The notes: a model not told the origin generated them from the sequence alone. A DNA stretch of 7,328 nucleotides from Tannerella sp. (GCA_031259505.1 JAIRLL010000181.1:1-7328), one strand, 5' to 3'; positions 1 through 7,220 are shown, counted from the first letter of the stretch. A program made the numbers and translations.

Positions 1-159
1 GAAGTAATAAACCTCTTCACAGAACACGGGGTGATATGACAAATCCGTTCTCCAGGAAATCCATGAATAGGGCAATTCCTTTTTTCATAGCGTCTCAAAA
101 AAAGAAATAGCCGTGTGTCTCTGTGGTTAAATTTCTCATGCATCCGCACGAAAGATACC

Positions 160-1221
160 CTATTTCACCGGTACATGGTCCCCGTACAGCCGGACAACTG
201 TTCTGTTGCGGCTGCTTTCTTTGGCGGCTTCGATGATGCGGATCACGGGCAATACTTCGCGGGCGTCCGTTTCGATGGGTATGCCATGCCGCAGACGCTG
301 ATAAACGGCTTCATAAAATTCGATGTAGTGCCCTCTCCGGCTCGGATATTTCGCTTTTCCGCCTTTTCCGGTATGCAGCCATCCCCATTCGTTTTCGGAT
401 TCCATGCCCCAGTCGGGCGTATCGGGCAAGACGCCCTGTCTCAAAAGCGCTTCCTGCATGTCGACGCCGTATTTGACGTAGGAGCCATCCGTTCCGTGAA
501 GCACAAAACGCGGTTCAGGCTCGCACATCAGGTAGCCTGCCTTCAGCGTGATATGCACATCGGGCATCTTCGACGGGCCAAGCAGGTGAATGATGAAATA
601 ATCGTCCACCATCCCCCCGTCGCGCATAACGGCAATGTCGGCATACACGTATTCGGGTATGCCGAAAAGAGCGAGACTTTGGTCTATCAGGTGAGAGCCG
701 AGGTTGAAGGTCATGCCGCCCGTCCGTTCTTTCCATGTGTTGGGCTGTATGTGGCTGCGATATCGCGAGAAGACGGATTCGTACTCGACAGGGCGTCCGA
801 TTTTTCCGCTCGCCAGCACCTCTTTTACCGTAAGGAAATCGGCGTCCCAGCGCCTGTTCTGATACACGCACAGCATTGTCCCCTGCTTTTCCGCCAGGGC
901 AATCAGCGCTTCGCCTTCGGCCGTCGTGTTCGTAAACGGCTTTTCCACCACGACATGCCTGCCTGCTTCCAGCGCGCGACGCGCATATTCGTAATGCGTA
1001 TCGTCGGGCGTATTGACGACGATCAGTTCCAGATCGTCCATCGCAAGCAAGTCGTCGAAACTGCGCACAATACGGGCGTGCGGATAACGGACGCGCGCAA
1101 GGTCTTTGCTGCGTTCGGCAATGGCCGCAAGGTCGAACTGCGGGTGAAGGCTGATAAACGGCGCATGAAAAACCTGCCCCGACAATCCGTAAGAAGCGAT
1201 TCCTGTCTTTATCTGTTTCAT
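160..1221 (-). CDS. Gfo/Idh/MocA family oxidoreductase, YdgJ/IolW (scyllo-inositol dehydrogenase-like) type
   Basis: Predicted cytoplasmic NAD(P)-dependent dehydrogenase of 353 residues that oxidises or reduces a sugar or cyclitol. Residues 7-15 form the N-terminal Rossmann glycine-rich turn (G7, G12, G15), followed by FHAPF as in E. coli YdgJ and Bacillus IolW. NTPDDTH lies at 70-76 and the family EKP motif at 93-95, with K94 the expected catalytic lysine. QNRRWDADFLT (121-131), GSHLIDQ (175-181, H177 and D180) and HGTDGSYVKYG (242-252) also match that subgroup, as recalled from memory. The frame is open upstream to 1272, but I chose the ATG at 1221: MKQIKTGIASYG begins like the family, and the upstream ATGs lie in or before the promoter at 1242-1273. 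It is transcribed away from the ribosomal operon and seems monocistronic. Family is sure; scyllo-inositol as substrate is only an inference from similarity, and another sugar is possible. Confidence 0.9.
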   Translation of the reverse strand: MKQIKTGIASYGLSGQVFHAPFISLHPQFDLAAIAERSKDLARVRYPHARIVRSFDDLLAMDDLELIVVNTPDDTHYEYARRALEAGRHVVVEKPFTNTTAEGEALIALAEKQGTMLCVYQNRRWDADFLTVKEVLASGKIGRPVEYESVFSRYRSHIQPNTWKERTGGMTFNLGSHLIDQSLALFGIPEYVYADIAVMRDGGMVDDYFIIHLLGPSKMPDVHITLKAGYLMCEPEPRFVLHGTDGSYVKYGVDMQEALLRQGVLPDTPDWGMESENEWGWLHTGKGGKAKYPSRRGHYIEFYEAVYQRLRHGIPIETDAREVLPVIRIIEAAKESSRNRTVVRLYGDHVPVK

Positions 1222-1241
1222 CGTTAGCACAAAATTTTTCC

Positions 1242-1273
1242 CAAAAGTAAGATCAGGCAATGGCATATGCAAA
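1242..1273 (-). promoter_or_regulatory. Bacteroidetes-type promoter of the oxidoreductase gene
   Basis: On the minus strand TTTG (1270-1273) is followed after 20 bases by TACTTTTG (1242-1249). This fits the Bacteroidetes sigma-ABfr pattern of a -33 TTTG and a -7 TAnnTTTG element. Transcription should begin a few bases further on, leaving a leader of roughly 15-18 bases before the ATG at 1221. This supports the short form of the protein. The match is seen in the sequence; activity is inferred. Confidence 0.7.
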
Positions 1274-1308
1274 TTTTTGTCCGTAAAAAATGTTCAGCCT
1301 GTACACTA

Positions 1309-1358
1309 TGTGTCTTCTCCGTGTAACTTATTAGACAGAGAACCACGGAGAAAACACA
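1309..1358. repeat. Imperfect inverted repeat with CTCCGTG/CACGGAG core
   Basis: Arms 1309-1323 and 1344-1358 pair over 15 positions with one mismatch (C1314 against A1353), around a 20-base loop. The right arm sits in the string AACCACGGAGAAAACAC, and a relative of that string occurs on the opposite strand at 113-130. I recall short 'ACCACGGAGA..ACACAGAG' strings as common intergenic repeats in several bacterial phyla, but could not check that here. It lies in the gap between two divergent genes, so it is not a simple terminator of either. Its role is unknown. Confidence 0.55.
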
Positions 1359-1398
1359 GAGAGATCATTTTGTTTGCGGATTTCGGGTTACCGTACAG

Positions 1399-1438
1399 AT
1401 GTTCCGTGCGCAGCATATCTCCGTCGACACGGAAACAT
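1399..1438. repeat. Second imperfect inverted repeat in the divergent gap
   Basis: TTCCGTG (1402-1408) pairs with CACGGAA (1428-1434). With one bulged base (A1435) the pairing extends to 1399-1401 and 1436-1438, around a 19-base loop. Just downstream CTGTAAA occurs twice (1446-1452 and 1456-1462). The structure lies 80 to 120 bases upstream of the -7 element of the next gene. It could be an operator or part of a degenerate repeat element; nothing decides between these. Confidence 0.35.
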
Positions 1439-1517
1439 ATACCCTCTGTAAATATCTGTAAAAAAGCCTGTTGTTAAAATATGCGGAAATATTCTTTCTT
1501 ATGAAGAAAAAAAGATG

Positions 1518-1525
1518 TACCTTTG
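1518..1525 (+). promoter_or_regulatory. -7 element of the YceD-rpmF-fabH-era-der operon promoter
   Basis: TACCTTTG fits TAnnTTTG exactly and ends 29 bases before the GTG start of the first gene, giving a leader of about 20-25 bases. No good TTTG is found at the -33 distance; only T-rich sequence (1491-1500) is there. It is the only clear promoter match seen for the rightward operon. Confidence 0.6.
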
Positions 1526-1554
1526 CCACGCTTTTTTTTGAATAGAACAGGAAC

Positions 1555-2157
1555 GTGGGAAAATTTGATGCATATCAGATTGATTTTAAGAACATGACTC
1601 CGGGGGAAGTGCGAAAGCATGAATATCCGCTGGACAATCTTTTTTTCAGACTTATTGAAGGCGACGAGTTGCAAAAAGGGAAAGTAACCGTTTTGCTGAC
1701 CGTCGAGTGCAAGCCGTCCTGTTTCGTACTGCGATTCCGGATTGAGGGCGTGGCGACCGTGTCGTGCGACCGCTGTCTGGACGAAATGGAAGTCGCCGTC
1801 AAGTCGGACAACCGTCTGATTGTGAAACTGGGCAGGGAATATGCCGAAGAGAACGACGAGACGCTGATCATTTCCGAAGAAGAAAGTTCGCTGAATCTGG
1901 CATGGTTTCTGTATGAATTTGTGGCGCTGGCCATCCCGATGCGGCATATCCATCCGCCGGGCAAATGCAACAAAGCCATGTCTGTCAAATTGAAGAAACA
2001 TTCAGCCAAAAGCCGGGATGATAATGAAGACGGCGCTTCCCGCGACGGATATGAAGCAGAAGAAAGCGCGGAAGCATCCGACGACGGAGGACAGGAGCCG
2101 GAAGCTACCGACCCGCGATGGGACAAACTGAAAGATATAAAAGAAAAGATTAATTAA
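1555..2157 (+). CDS. YceD/DUF177 family protein, 23S rRNA accumulation factor-like
   Basis: A 200-residue cytoplasmic protein of the YceD/DUF177 family, whose bacterial and plant members are needed for normal 23S rRNA accumulation and which is nearly always encoded next to rpmF. The opening MGKFDAYQIDFKNMTPG, the VSCDRCLDEM motif (69-78, with C71 and C74) and HPPGKCN (133-139) are as in Bacteroidetes members. Residues 152-188 form an acidic, low-complexity linker, followed by DPRWDKLKDIKEKI at the end. The start is a GTG. An in-frame TAG at 1543-1545 excludes any earlier start, and AGGA (1549-1552) sits at a suitable distance. It is first in the operon, 17 bases before rpmF, and has its own -7 element. 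Family assignment is strong; the molecular role rests on homologues. Confidence 0.9.
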   Translation: MGKFDAYQIDFKNMTPGEVRKHEYPLDNLFFRLIEGDELQKGKVTVLLTVECKPSCFVLRFRIEGVATVSCDRCLDEMEVAVKSDNRLIVKLGREYAEENDETLIISEEESSLNLAWFLYEFVALAIPMRHIHPPGKCNKAMSVKLKKHSAKSRDDNEDGASRDGYEAEESAEASDDGGQEPEATDPRWDKLKDIKEKIN

Positions 2158-2174
2158 TAAAAACAATAAACAAA

Positions 2175-2360
2175 ATGGCACATCCTAAAAGAAGACAAGG
2201 AAAAACGAGAACTGCAAAACGCAGAACGCATGACAAAGCGGTTTTACCGACAATGGCAATATGCCCTAACTGCGGCGCATGGCATGTGTATCACACCGTG
2301 TGTGGCGAATGTGGATATTACAGAGGCAAACTGGCAATCGAAAAAGATGCGGCCGTCTGA
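2175..2360 (+). CDS. rpmF: 50S ribosomal protein L32
   Basis: L32 is a small zinc-ribbon protein of the large ribosomal subunit. All 61 residues are present. The basic N-terminus MAHPKRRQGKTRTAKRRTH is typical of L32. Two cysteine pairs (C30/C33 in CPNCG, C43/C46 in CGECG) make a full four-cysteine zinc site, so this is the zinc-binding form rather than a cysteine-free paralogue. The YYRGK segment after the second pair is also typical. The ATG follows an A-rich leader with no Shine-Dalgarno sequence, as is usual in Bacteroidetes. It sits 17 bases after the YceD-like gene and almost certainly shares its transcript. The identification is secure. Confidence 0.98.
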   Translation: MAHPKRRQGKTRTAKRRTHDKAVLPTMAICPNCGAWHVYHTVCGECGYYRGKLAIEKDAAV

Positions 2361-2396
2361 AACCGGCTTGCTGAAGATATCTTTATGAACGAACAG

Positions 2397-2428
2397 GATA
2401 GTCCTGATTTCACACAGGAAAGACTATC
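2397..2428 (+). promoter_or_regulatory. Hairpin in the rpmF-fabH gap, possible attenuator or processing site
   Basis: GATAGTC (2397-2403) pairs with GACTATC (2422-2428). After a four-base bulge on the left (2404-2407), TTTC (2408-2411) pairs with GAAA (2418-2421), closing a six-base loop. The helix is 11 pairs long and followed by TTTAATTT, a weak T tract. It sits in the longest gap inside the operon (89 bases). It could lower read-through from rpmF into fabH, or mark RNA processing. TATCTTTA, one base off the -7 consensus, occurs at 2378-2385 and again at 2425-2432, so a weak internal promoter for fabH is also possible. Confidence 0.4.
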
Positions 2429-2449
2429 TTTAATTTATACTATCCGGAT

Positions 2450-3457
2450 ATGAACAAATTAAATGCAGTCATTACAGGGATCGGTGCGTATGTCCCCGAC
2501 AATGTATTAACTAATGAAGATATATGCAAACTGGTGGATACGACCGACGAATGGATAATGTCGCGCGTAGGTATCAGGGAACGCCGGGTACTGGACAGAG
2601 ACCTCGGAATGTCGTACATGGCAATCCGGGCCGTCAACGAGTTGATTCGCAAGACCGGAATCACTCCCGAATCGGTAGATGGCCTGATATGCGCCACCTC
2701 GACGGGCGACTATCCGTTTCCGCCCACGTCCTCCATTATCGCTTTCCAGACGGGATGCAGAAATGCATTTGCATTTGATGTTCAGGGCGCCTGTGCCGGA
2801 TTTGTATTCGGACTGGAAACTGCGGCCAACTATATTCGTCTGGGACACTGCAAACGGATTATCTTTGTGGCAGGCGACAAGATGACGGCGATCACGAACT
2901 ATAACGATCGCTCGACCTGCCCGCTGTTCGGTGACGGATGCGGAGCCGTACTGTTAGAGCCGACAGCCGAACCGTACGGCGTGCTCGATACGATTCTCCG
3001 GACAAACGGCGAAGGATTTCCCTACCTGCACATGAAAGCCGGCGGCTCGGCAAGGGTCGCGTCGCATGAAACGGTCGATAACTGCGAACATACCGTCTAT
3101 CAGGAAGGCAAGGCTGTTTTCAAACACGCCGTGTCGGACATGGCAGACGTGGCATCCGAGATCGTCGAACGCAACGGGCTGACAAAAAACGACATCGACT
3201 GGATTGTCCCGCATCAGGCCAACCTGCGCATCATTGATGCCGCCGCACGGCGTCTGGGTGTCGACGCCAGCAAGGTGATGATTAATATCCACCGCTACGG
3301 GAATACCAGTTCGGCTACGATTCCGCTTTGCCTGTGGAAATGGGAAAAACAACTCAAAAAGGGCGACAATCTCATTCTCGCTGCTTTCGGCGCAGGATTT
3401 ACGTGGGGAGCGAACTACGTCAAATGGGGCTATGACGGAGCAGGAGCGAACGCATAA
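2450..3457 (+). CDS. fabH: Beta-ketoacyl-ACP synthase III
   Basis: FabH condenses acetyl- or branched acyl-CoA with malonyl-ACP, the first step of type II fatty-acid synthesis in the cytoplasm. The 335-residue thiolase-fold protein has the full catalytic triad. C115 lies in [12 protein letters not shown]255 in VPHQANLRI and N285 in [12 protein letters not shown], equivalent to C112, H244 and N274 of E. coli FabH. The N-terminal [16 protein letters not shown] segment (31-46) and the C-terminal [13 protein letters not shown] segment (314-326) are also typical. It is somewhat longer than E. coli FabH, partly through about eight extra residues between Cys and His, which I recall as normal for Bacteroidetes. 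The ATG at 2450 fits the family N-terminus. Its 3' end overlaps era by 26 bases. No plsX lies between rpmF and fabH, unlike in E. coli. Confidence 0.96.
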   Translation: MNKLNAVITGIGAYVPDNVLTNEDICKLVDTTDEWIMSRVGIRERRVLDRDLGMSYMAIRAVNELIRKTGITPESVDGLICATSTGDYPFPPTSSIIAFQTGCRNAFAFDVQGACAGFVFGLETAANYIRLGHCKRIIFVAGDKMTAITNYNDRSTCPLFGDGCGAVLLEPTAEPYGVLDTILRTNGEGFPYLHMKAGGSARVASHETVDNCEHTVYQEGKAVFKHAVSDMADVASEIVERNGLTKNDIDWIVPHQANLRIIDAAARRLGVDASKVMINIHRYGNTSSATIPLCLWKWEKQLKKGDNLILAAFGAGFTWGANYVKWGYDGAGANA

Positions 3458-4331
3458 GTCCGGATTTGTCAATATCACGGGAAATCCCAACGTGGGCAAG
3501 TCGACCCTGATGAATCACCTCGTCGGGGAGCGTATTTCCATCATCACCTCCAAAGCGCAGACCACGCGCCACCGCATTCTGGGCATCGTCAATACGGACG
3601 ACATGCAAATCGTCTATTCCGATACGCCCGGTGTGCTGCGACCCGGCTACAAACTGCAGCAATCAATGCTGCACTGTTCCGAATCGGCGCTGAACGACGC
3701 AGACGTGCTGCTATACGTGACGGATACGGTCGAAAAAACGGACAAACACGAAACGTTCGTACGAAAAGTGCAGCAGGCGAAGTGTCCTGTGCTGCTGATC
3801 ATCAATAAAATCGATCTGATCGAACAGACCGCACTGGAAGCGCTGGCCGAACAGTGGCGCGGAAGATTGCCCGAGGCGGAAATCATACCGGTTTCGGCGC
3901 TGATGAAGTTCAACATCGAGCGCGTCAGGCAGCGCATAGTCGAATTGTTGCCCGATTCGCCGCCTTATTTTGAGAAAGACGCGCTGACCGACCGTCCCGC
4001 ACGTTTTTTCGTGACGGAAATCATCCGCGAGAAGATATTGCTGTACTATCAGCGCGAAGTCCCTTACGCCACGGAAGTCGTGGTCGAACAGTTCGACGAA
4101 TTGCCCGACAAAATACATATCAAAACGGTGATTATCGTCGAGCGCGAAACGCAAAAAGGCATCATCATCGGGCATCGGGGACAGGCGTTGAAAAAAGTCG
4201 GTACGATGGCGCGGAAAGACATGGAACTCTTTTTCGGCAGGAAAATCTTCCTCGAAATGTTCGTGAAGGTTGAAAAAGACTGGAGAAACCGCGACAGCAT
4301 ACTGAAAGCCTTCGGTTATCAACTCGACTGA
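3432..4331 (+). CDS. era: GTPase Era, 30S subunit assembly
   Basis: Era is an essential GTP-binding protein that binds the 3' end of 16S rRNA and helps mature the 30S subunit, partly at the inner face of the membrane. All G motifs are present in 299 residues: G1 GNPNVGKST (17-25), G2 around QTTRH (43-47), G3 DTPG (64-67), G4 NKID (125-128) and G5 SAL (155-157). The C-terminal KH domain follows, with its GxxG loop as GHRG (247-250) in [14 protein letters not shown]. The only plausible start is the ATG at 3432, inside the end of fabH in another frame. The 26-base overlap suggests translational coupling. The extra MTEQERT before HKSGFVNI is short and ordinary. The identification is secure. Confidence 0.97.
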   Translation: MTEQERTHKSGFVNITGNPNVGKSTLMNHLVGERISIITSKAQTTRHRILGIVNTDDMQIVYSDTPGVLRPGYKLQQSMLHCSESALNDADVLLYVTDTVEKTDKHETFVRKVQQAKCPVLLIINKIDLIEQTALEALAEQWRGRLPEAEIIPVSALMKFNIERVRQRIVELLPDSPPYFEKDALTDRPARFFVTEIIREKILLYYQREVPYATEVVVEQFDELPDKIHIKTVIIVERETQKGIIIGHRGQALKKVGTMARKDMELFFGRKIFLEMFVKVEKDWRNRDSILKAFGYQLD

Positions 4332-4350
4332 ATCCTGCGACGTGCGAATC

Positions 4351-4385
4351 TTGAGTTTTGAGTTTTGAGTTTTAAATTTTGAATT
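4351..4385 (+). repeat. Tandem heptamer repeat in the der leader
   Basis: Five consecutive 7-base units fill the gap between era and der: TTGAGTT three times (4351-4371), then TTAAATT (4372-4378) and TTGAATT (4379-4385). The array ends nine bases before the ATG of der. I recall similar AT-rich heptad arrays between genes in other Bacteroidetes. It may act as a weak promoter, as an unstructured A/T-rich leader, or be a slippage-prone simple repeat. The array is seen directly; the function is unknown. Confidence 0.75.
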
Positions 4386-4393
4386 ATAACATT

Positions 4394-5707
4394 ATGGGAA
4401 ATGTAGTAGCTATTGCCGGAAGGCCTAACGTTGGCAAGTCGACTCTGTTCAACCGGCTGACGCAGACGCGCCAGGCCATTGTAAATGAAGAAGCGGGTAC
4501 CACGCGCGACCGCCATTACGGCAAAGTCGAATGGTGCGGGCGGGAATTTTCCCTGATCGACACGGGCGGCTGGGTTGTCCGCTCGGAAGACGTCTTTGAA
4601 GAAGAAATCAACAGGCAGGTACAAATAGCCATCGAAGAAGCGGACGTCATCCTGTTCGTCGTCGATGTGCTGACAGGATTGACCGATCTGGACGACAGTG
4701 TGGCAAACATCCTGCGCCGGACAAGCAAGCCCGTACTCGTGGTAGCCAACAAGGCCGACACGTATGAATGGCACGCCTCCTCCGCCGAATTTTACGGCCT
4801 CGGGCTGGGCGATCCGTATTGCGTCTCGGCAGTGAATGGCTCGTATACAGGCGATCTTTTAGACAAAGTCGTCTCTCTGCTGCCGAAGACGAAAACCGAA
4901 GATGCGGACGACGAATTGCCGCGCATCGCCGTAGTAGGACGGCCGAATGCGGGAAAATCGTCGCTGCTCAACGCCTTCACCGGCGAAGAACGTCACATCG
5001 TGACAGACATCGCCGGCACGACGCGCGATGCGATTCATACGAAATACAACAAGTTCGGAATGAACTTCTATCTCATAGACACGGCCGGCATCCGTAAAAA
5101 AAACAAAGTGAACGAAGACCTGGAGTATTATTCCGTGATTCGTTCCATCCGTGCCATCGAAAGCGCCGACGTGTGCCTGCTGATGGTCGACGCTACGCGA
5201 GGCATTGAGGCACAGGATCTGAACATCTTATCCATCATCCAGAAGAACAGGAAAGGACTGGTAGTGTGCGTCAACAAATGGGATTTGGTGGAAGACAAGA
5301 GCCAGCAATCCGTCAACAGTTATACCCGCGCCATTCGCGAACGGTTCGCACCGTTTACAGATTTCCCCATCCTTTTCATTTCCGCCTTGACGAAGCAGCG
5401 TATCCTGAAAGCGCTCGAGTGTGCGAAAGATGTCTTCCACAACCGCCGCAAGCGCATCCCGACCGCTCAGCTCAACGAAATCATGCTGCCGCTGATAACA
5501 CAGACGCCACCGCCTGCATGGAAAGGGAAATACATAAAAATCAAGTATATCACGCAACTGCCTGCAGGAAGCGTGCCCTCGTTCGCATTCTTCTGCAACC
5601 TCCCGCAGTGGATCAAGGAGCCGTATAAACGTTTCCTCGAAAACAAAATACGTGAAAACTGGGATTTCTGCGGTACGCCGATCAATATCTTCATCAGGGA
5701 AAAATAG
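4394..5707 (+). CDS. der: Ribosome biogenesis GTPase Der (EngA)
   Basis: Der is the double-GTPase factor needed for late assembly of the 50S subunit. Counting from the ATG at 4394 the protein has 437 residues. GTPase domain 1 has GRPNVGKST (9-17), DTGG (56-59) and NKAD (119-122). A short acidic linker (about 167-175) leads to domain 2, with GRPNAGKSS (182-190), AGTTRD (207-212), DTAG (229-232) and NKWD (294-297). A KH-like C-terminal domain (about 350-437) ends in [11 protein letters not shown]. The frame also opens at a TTG at 4379, but that lies in the heptamer repeat and homologues start MGN-VAI-GRPN, so I use the ATG. It is the last gene of the operon, 62 bases after era, and is followed by a GC-rich hairpin. 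The identification is secure. Confidence 0.97.
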   Translation: MGNVVAIAGRPNVGKSTLFNRLTQTRQAIVNEEAGTTRDRHYGKVEWCGREFSLIDTGGWVVRSEDVFEEEINRQVQIAIEEADVILFVVDVLTGLTDLDDSVANILRRTSKPVLVVANKADTYEWHASSAEFYGLGLGDPYCVSAVNGSYTGDLLDKVVSLLPKTKTEDADDELPRIAVVGRPNAGKSSLLNAFTGEERHIVTDIAGTTRDAIHTKYNKFGMNFYLIDTAGIRKKNKVNEDLEYYSVIRSIRAIESADVCLLMVDATRGIEAQDLNILSIIQKNRKGLVVCVNKWDLVEDKSQQSVNSYTRAIRERFAPFTDFPILFISALTKQRILKALECAKDVFHNRRKRIPTAQLNEIMLPLITQTPPPAWKGKYIKIKYITQLPAGSVPSFAFFCNLPQWIKEPYKRFLENKIRENWDFCGTPINIFIREK

Positions 5708-5736
5708 CCGCCGTCCGTGCGACGGCAAAACGGCGG
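5708..5736. terminator. Candidate bidirectional terminator between der and the convergent peptidase gene
   Basis: CCGCCGT (5708-5714), starting right after the der stop codon, pairs with ACGGCGG (5730-5736). On the plus strand GAAATTTT follows; on the minus strand CTATTTTT follows. An inner alternative, GCCGTC (5710-5715) with GACGGC (5721-5726) around a five-base loop, excludes the outer one because the left arms overlap. GC-rich pairing with T-rich flanks on both sides suits a shared terminator for two convergent genes. The T tracts are short, so strength is uncertain. Confidence 0.55.
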
Positions 5737-5794
5737 GAAATTTTAAACCGCAGATTCAACCCGCACAGCAAACAGGAGGAGGGCGCTGCACATG

Positions 5795-7108
5795 CTACCT
5801 CCTTTTCAGCACATGATTTTGATGTTCTTTCAAAAGCACATATCCCTGTTCCAACTCCAGTGTCCAGCCGTCGCCGGTGATGCGCTGTCCGGTTATTTCG
5901 GTGGGTGCGCTCAGTGTCACCTTTTTCCAGTCGGGAGATATCAGCGCGCCCTTTTCTGCGGTCAAAACGCCCCATTTATCCGCTATTCGCGTGACCGGGT
6001 AAACCGTTCCGATGCTGTCCAGTATCGTGACATTCCGTGGGTCGAAAGAAAAATTCATCTGTTCCAGTAAAATATCGACATGCGGATGTGTTACAAATTT
6101 TGCACGGTATTCGGCAAGCAACCGGCTGTTTCTTTCCTCCCGCGCCGTTTCTTCCGCCCATATTTCGTCCGCACCGTATTTGCTTTCGATCGCACGGGCA
6201 GCCGTCTTCAGGTCTTCGGGAAGTTTTATGTGAAAGGACTGTATGAAATATTCCGCGAGGTTCGTATGGACGGTGATTTCTTTATTCCAGTCCTTTTTCG
6301 TATCCGCGAGCAGATAACCGTAAACCGGTATCGTTTGATAGGCAAAGGAGCGTACAAACGTCGGCATTTGCACAAAAAGGGATATGTTTCCCGTAAAATG
6401 TTTGCCCGCCTTTTCGCGCCGGTTAAGCCCGCTTACGGTTTGTCCGGTATATTCCGCCAGTCCTTCGTTGAGTTCCAGACTGTTTTCTGCCGGCGCCGTT
6501 CCGGGGAAAAGCTGGTTCCTGTATTTTCTGAACAGCAACGCATGGGTGAGGTGTTCGATCCGGCTTTCGCCGGTCTGTGCCAAAACGGCGTTTTTCAATG
6601 CTTCCAGTTCCAGGCGAAGATACACTCTGCCGTCTTTCGTGTCTAAATGACTGTTGTTCGCTTCTGCCATGCTTGCATCGCTAAAGCCCAGTTCCGGTTG
6701 TATCCTGTGAAACAGTTCGTGCGCCAGCAGGTTTATTCTTTGGGTTTTATCTGCCGATATGGCAGGCAGCACTATCATTGCCCATCTGTTTCCGTTCCAT
6801 TCAATGGCGGTATTGGCGAAGTTTATTTTGTTCGGCAGTATGCCTTTGTAAATGGTACCGACTTTTGTCAATGCGCCGTTTTTATCGGGCGTGTTGGCAA
6901 AGATTTCGCGGTTTTCCGGATTTACAAACAGCAAATCGCCATACAAATCTTTGTCCCAAAGTGCATGCCACGGACGTGTCGCTTCCCGTATTTCATCAAA
7001 ATAAGCGGCAATAGTATCCGCCGGCAATGTTTGCGCCATGCTTATGTTTGCCGTAGCAATTTGCAGGCAAAAAATGGCAACTGCCGCCAATCCTTTTATC
7101 AGTTTCAT
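5795..7108 (-). CDS. Predicted exported zinc metallopeptidase (HExxH gluzincin-like), family unknown
   Basis: A 437-residue protein I cannot place in a named family. Residues 1-26 look like a type I signal peptide (basic MKLIKG, hydrophobic core 7-18, then NISMAQ), so it should act in the periplasm or outside the cell. No lipobox is evident. LLAHELFHRIQPE (128-139) carries HExxH, with H130 and H134 as probable zinc ligands and E131 as the catalytic base. About 80 residues on, ELNEGLAEY (212-220) offers E215 or E219 as third ligand, as in gluzincins. Alternating charged and aromatic stretches fill the middle. The last 75 residues or so (about 363-437) look beta-rich and contain no recognised motif. 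The ATG at 7108 follows an A-rich leader and a -7 element. It is convergent with der. Peptidase activity is inferred from the motifs; the substrate is unknown. Confidence 0.8.
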   Translation of the reverse strand: MKLIKGLAAVAIFCLQIATANISMAQTLPADTIAAYFDEIREATRPWHALWDKDLYGDLLFVNPENREIFANTPDKNGALTKVGTIYKGILPNKINFANTAIEWNGNRWAMIVLPAISADKTQRINLLAHELFHRIQPELGFSDASMAEANNSHLDTKDGRVYLRLELEALKNAVLAQTGESRIEHLTHALLFRKYRNQLFPGTAPAENSLELNEGLAEYTGQTVSGLNRREKAGKHFTGNISLFVQMPTFVRSFAYQTIPVYGYLLADTKKDWNKEITVHTNLAEYFIQSFHIKLPEDLKTAARAIESKYGADEIWAEETAREERNSRLLAEYRAKFVTHPHVDILLEQMNFSFDPRNVTILDSIGTVYPVTRIADKWGVLTAEKGALISPDWKKVTLSAPTEITGQRITGDGWTLELEQGYVLLKEHQNHVLKRR

Positions 7109-7143
7109 AATGTCTGTATTTTTTTTGTTTTTGAGTAATAATG

Positions 7144-7151
7144 CAAAAGTA
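7144..7151 (-). promoter_or_regulatory. -7 promoter element of the peptidase gene
   Basis: On the minus strand TACTTTTG matches TAnnTTTG and is the same octamer used by the oxidoreductase gene. It lies 35 bases before the ATG, leaving a leader of about 30 bases that is rich in A. No TTTG was found at the -33 distance. Confidence 0.6.
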
Positions 7152-7191
7152 GGAAAAAAATCTTTTTTGCGTCGCCATGCGAAAATAATTT

Positions 7192-7220
7192 TTGTATGAT
7201 TATAAAAAACGCTAACTTTA
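7192..7220 (+). promoter_or_regulatory. Probable promoter of the gene at the right edge
   Basis: TTG (7192-7194, within a T run) is followed after 18 bases by TAACTTTA (7213-7220), one base off the TAnnTTTG consensus. The first ATG of the partial gene lies 19 bases further on. It is divergent from the peptidase promoter; the two -7 elements are about 60 bases apart. Confidence 0.45.

Noticed and set aside
17..88. A 23-codon minus-strand frame beginning MKKGIALFMDFLENG, and a plus-strand frame open from 3 to 110, in the left end of the window.
   Set aside because: Both are too short to judge, have no convincing promoter or ribosome site, and match nothing I know. The left 159 bases are left without a gene.
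115..1227. A 370-codon plus-strand open frame opposite the oxidoreductase gene.
   Set aside because: It lies antisense to a gene with clear family motifs; its translation shows no recognisable domain and is a by-product of codon bias on the other strand.
1277..1477. A 66-codon plus-strand frame in the divergent gap.
   Set aside because: It runs through both inverted repeats, has a cysteine- and arginine-rich composition without any known motif, and ends before the real operon promoter.
1474..2126. Minus-strand frames of 175 and 183 codons opposite the YceD-like gene.
   Set aside because: The plus-strand protein has family motifs, a correct length and a promoter; the antisense translations do not.
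5774..5806. AGGAGG (5774-5779) pairing with CCTCCT (5798-5803) followed by TTTT, resembling a plus-strand terminator.
   Set aside because: The right arm is the last two arginine codons of the peptidase gene read backwards, the stem is only six pairs, and a stronger structure already lies at the end of der.
6080..6646. A 188-codon plus-strand frame opposite the peptidase gene.
   Set aside because: It is a shadow of the signal-peptide-bearing HExxH gene and shows no domain of its own.
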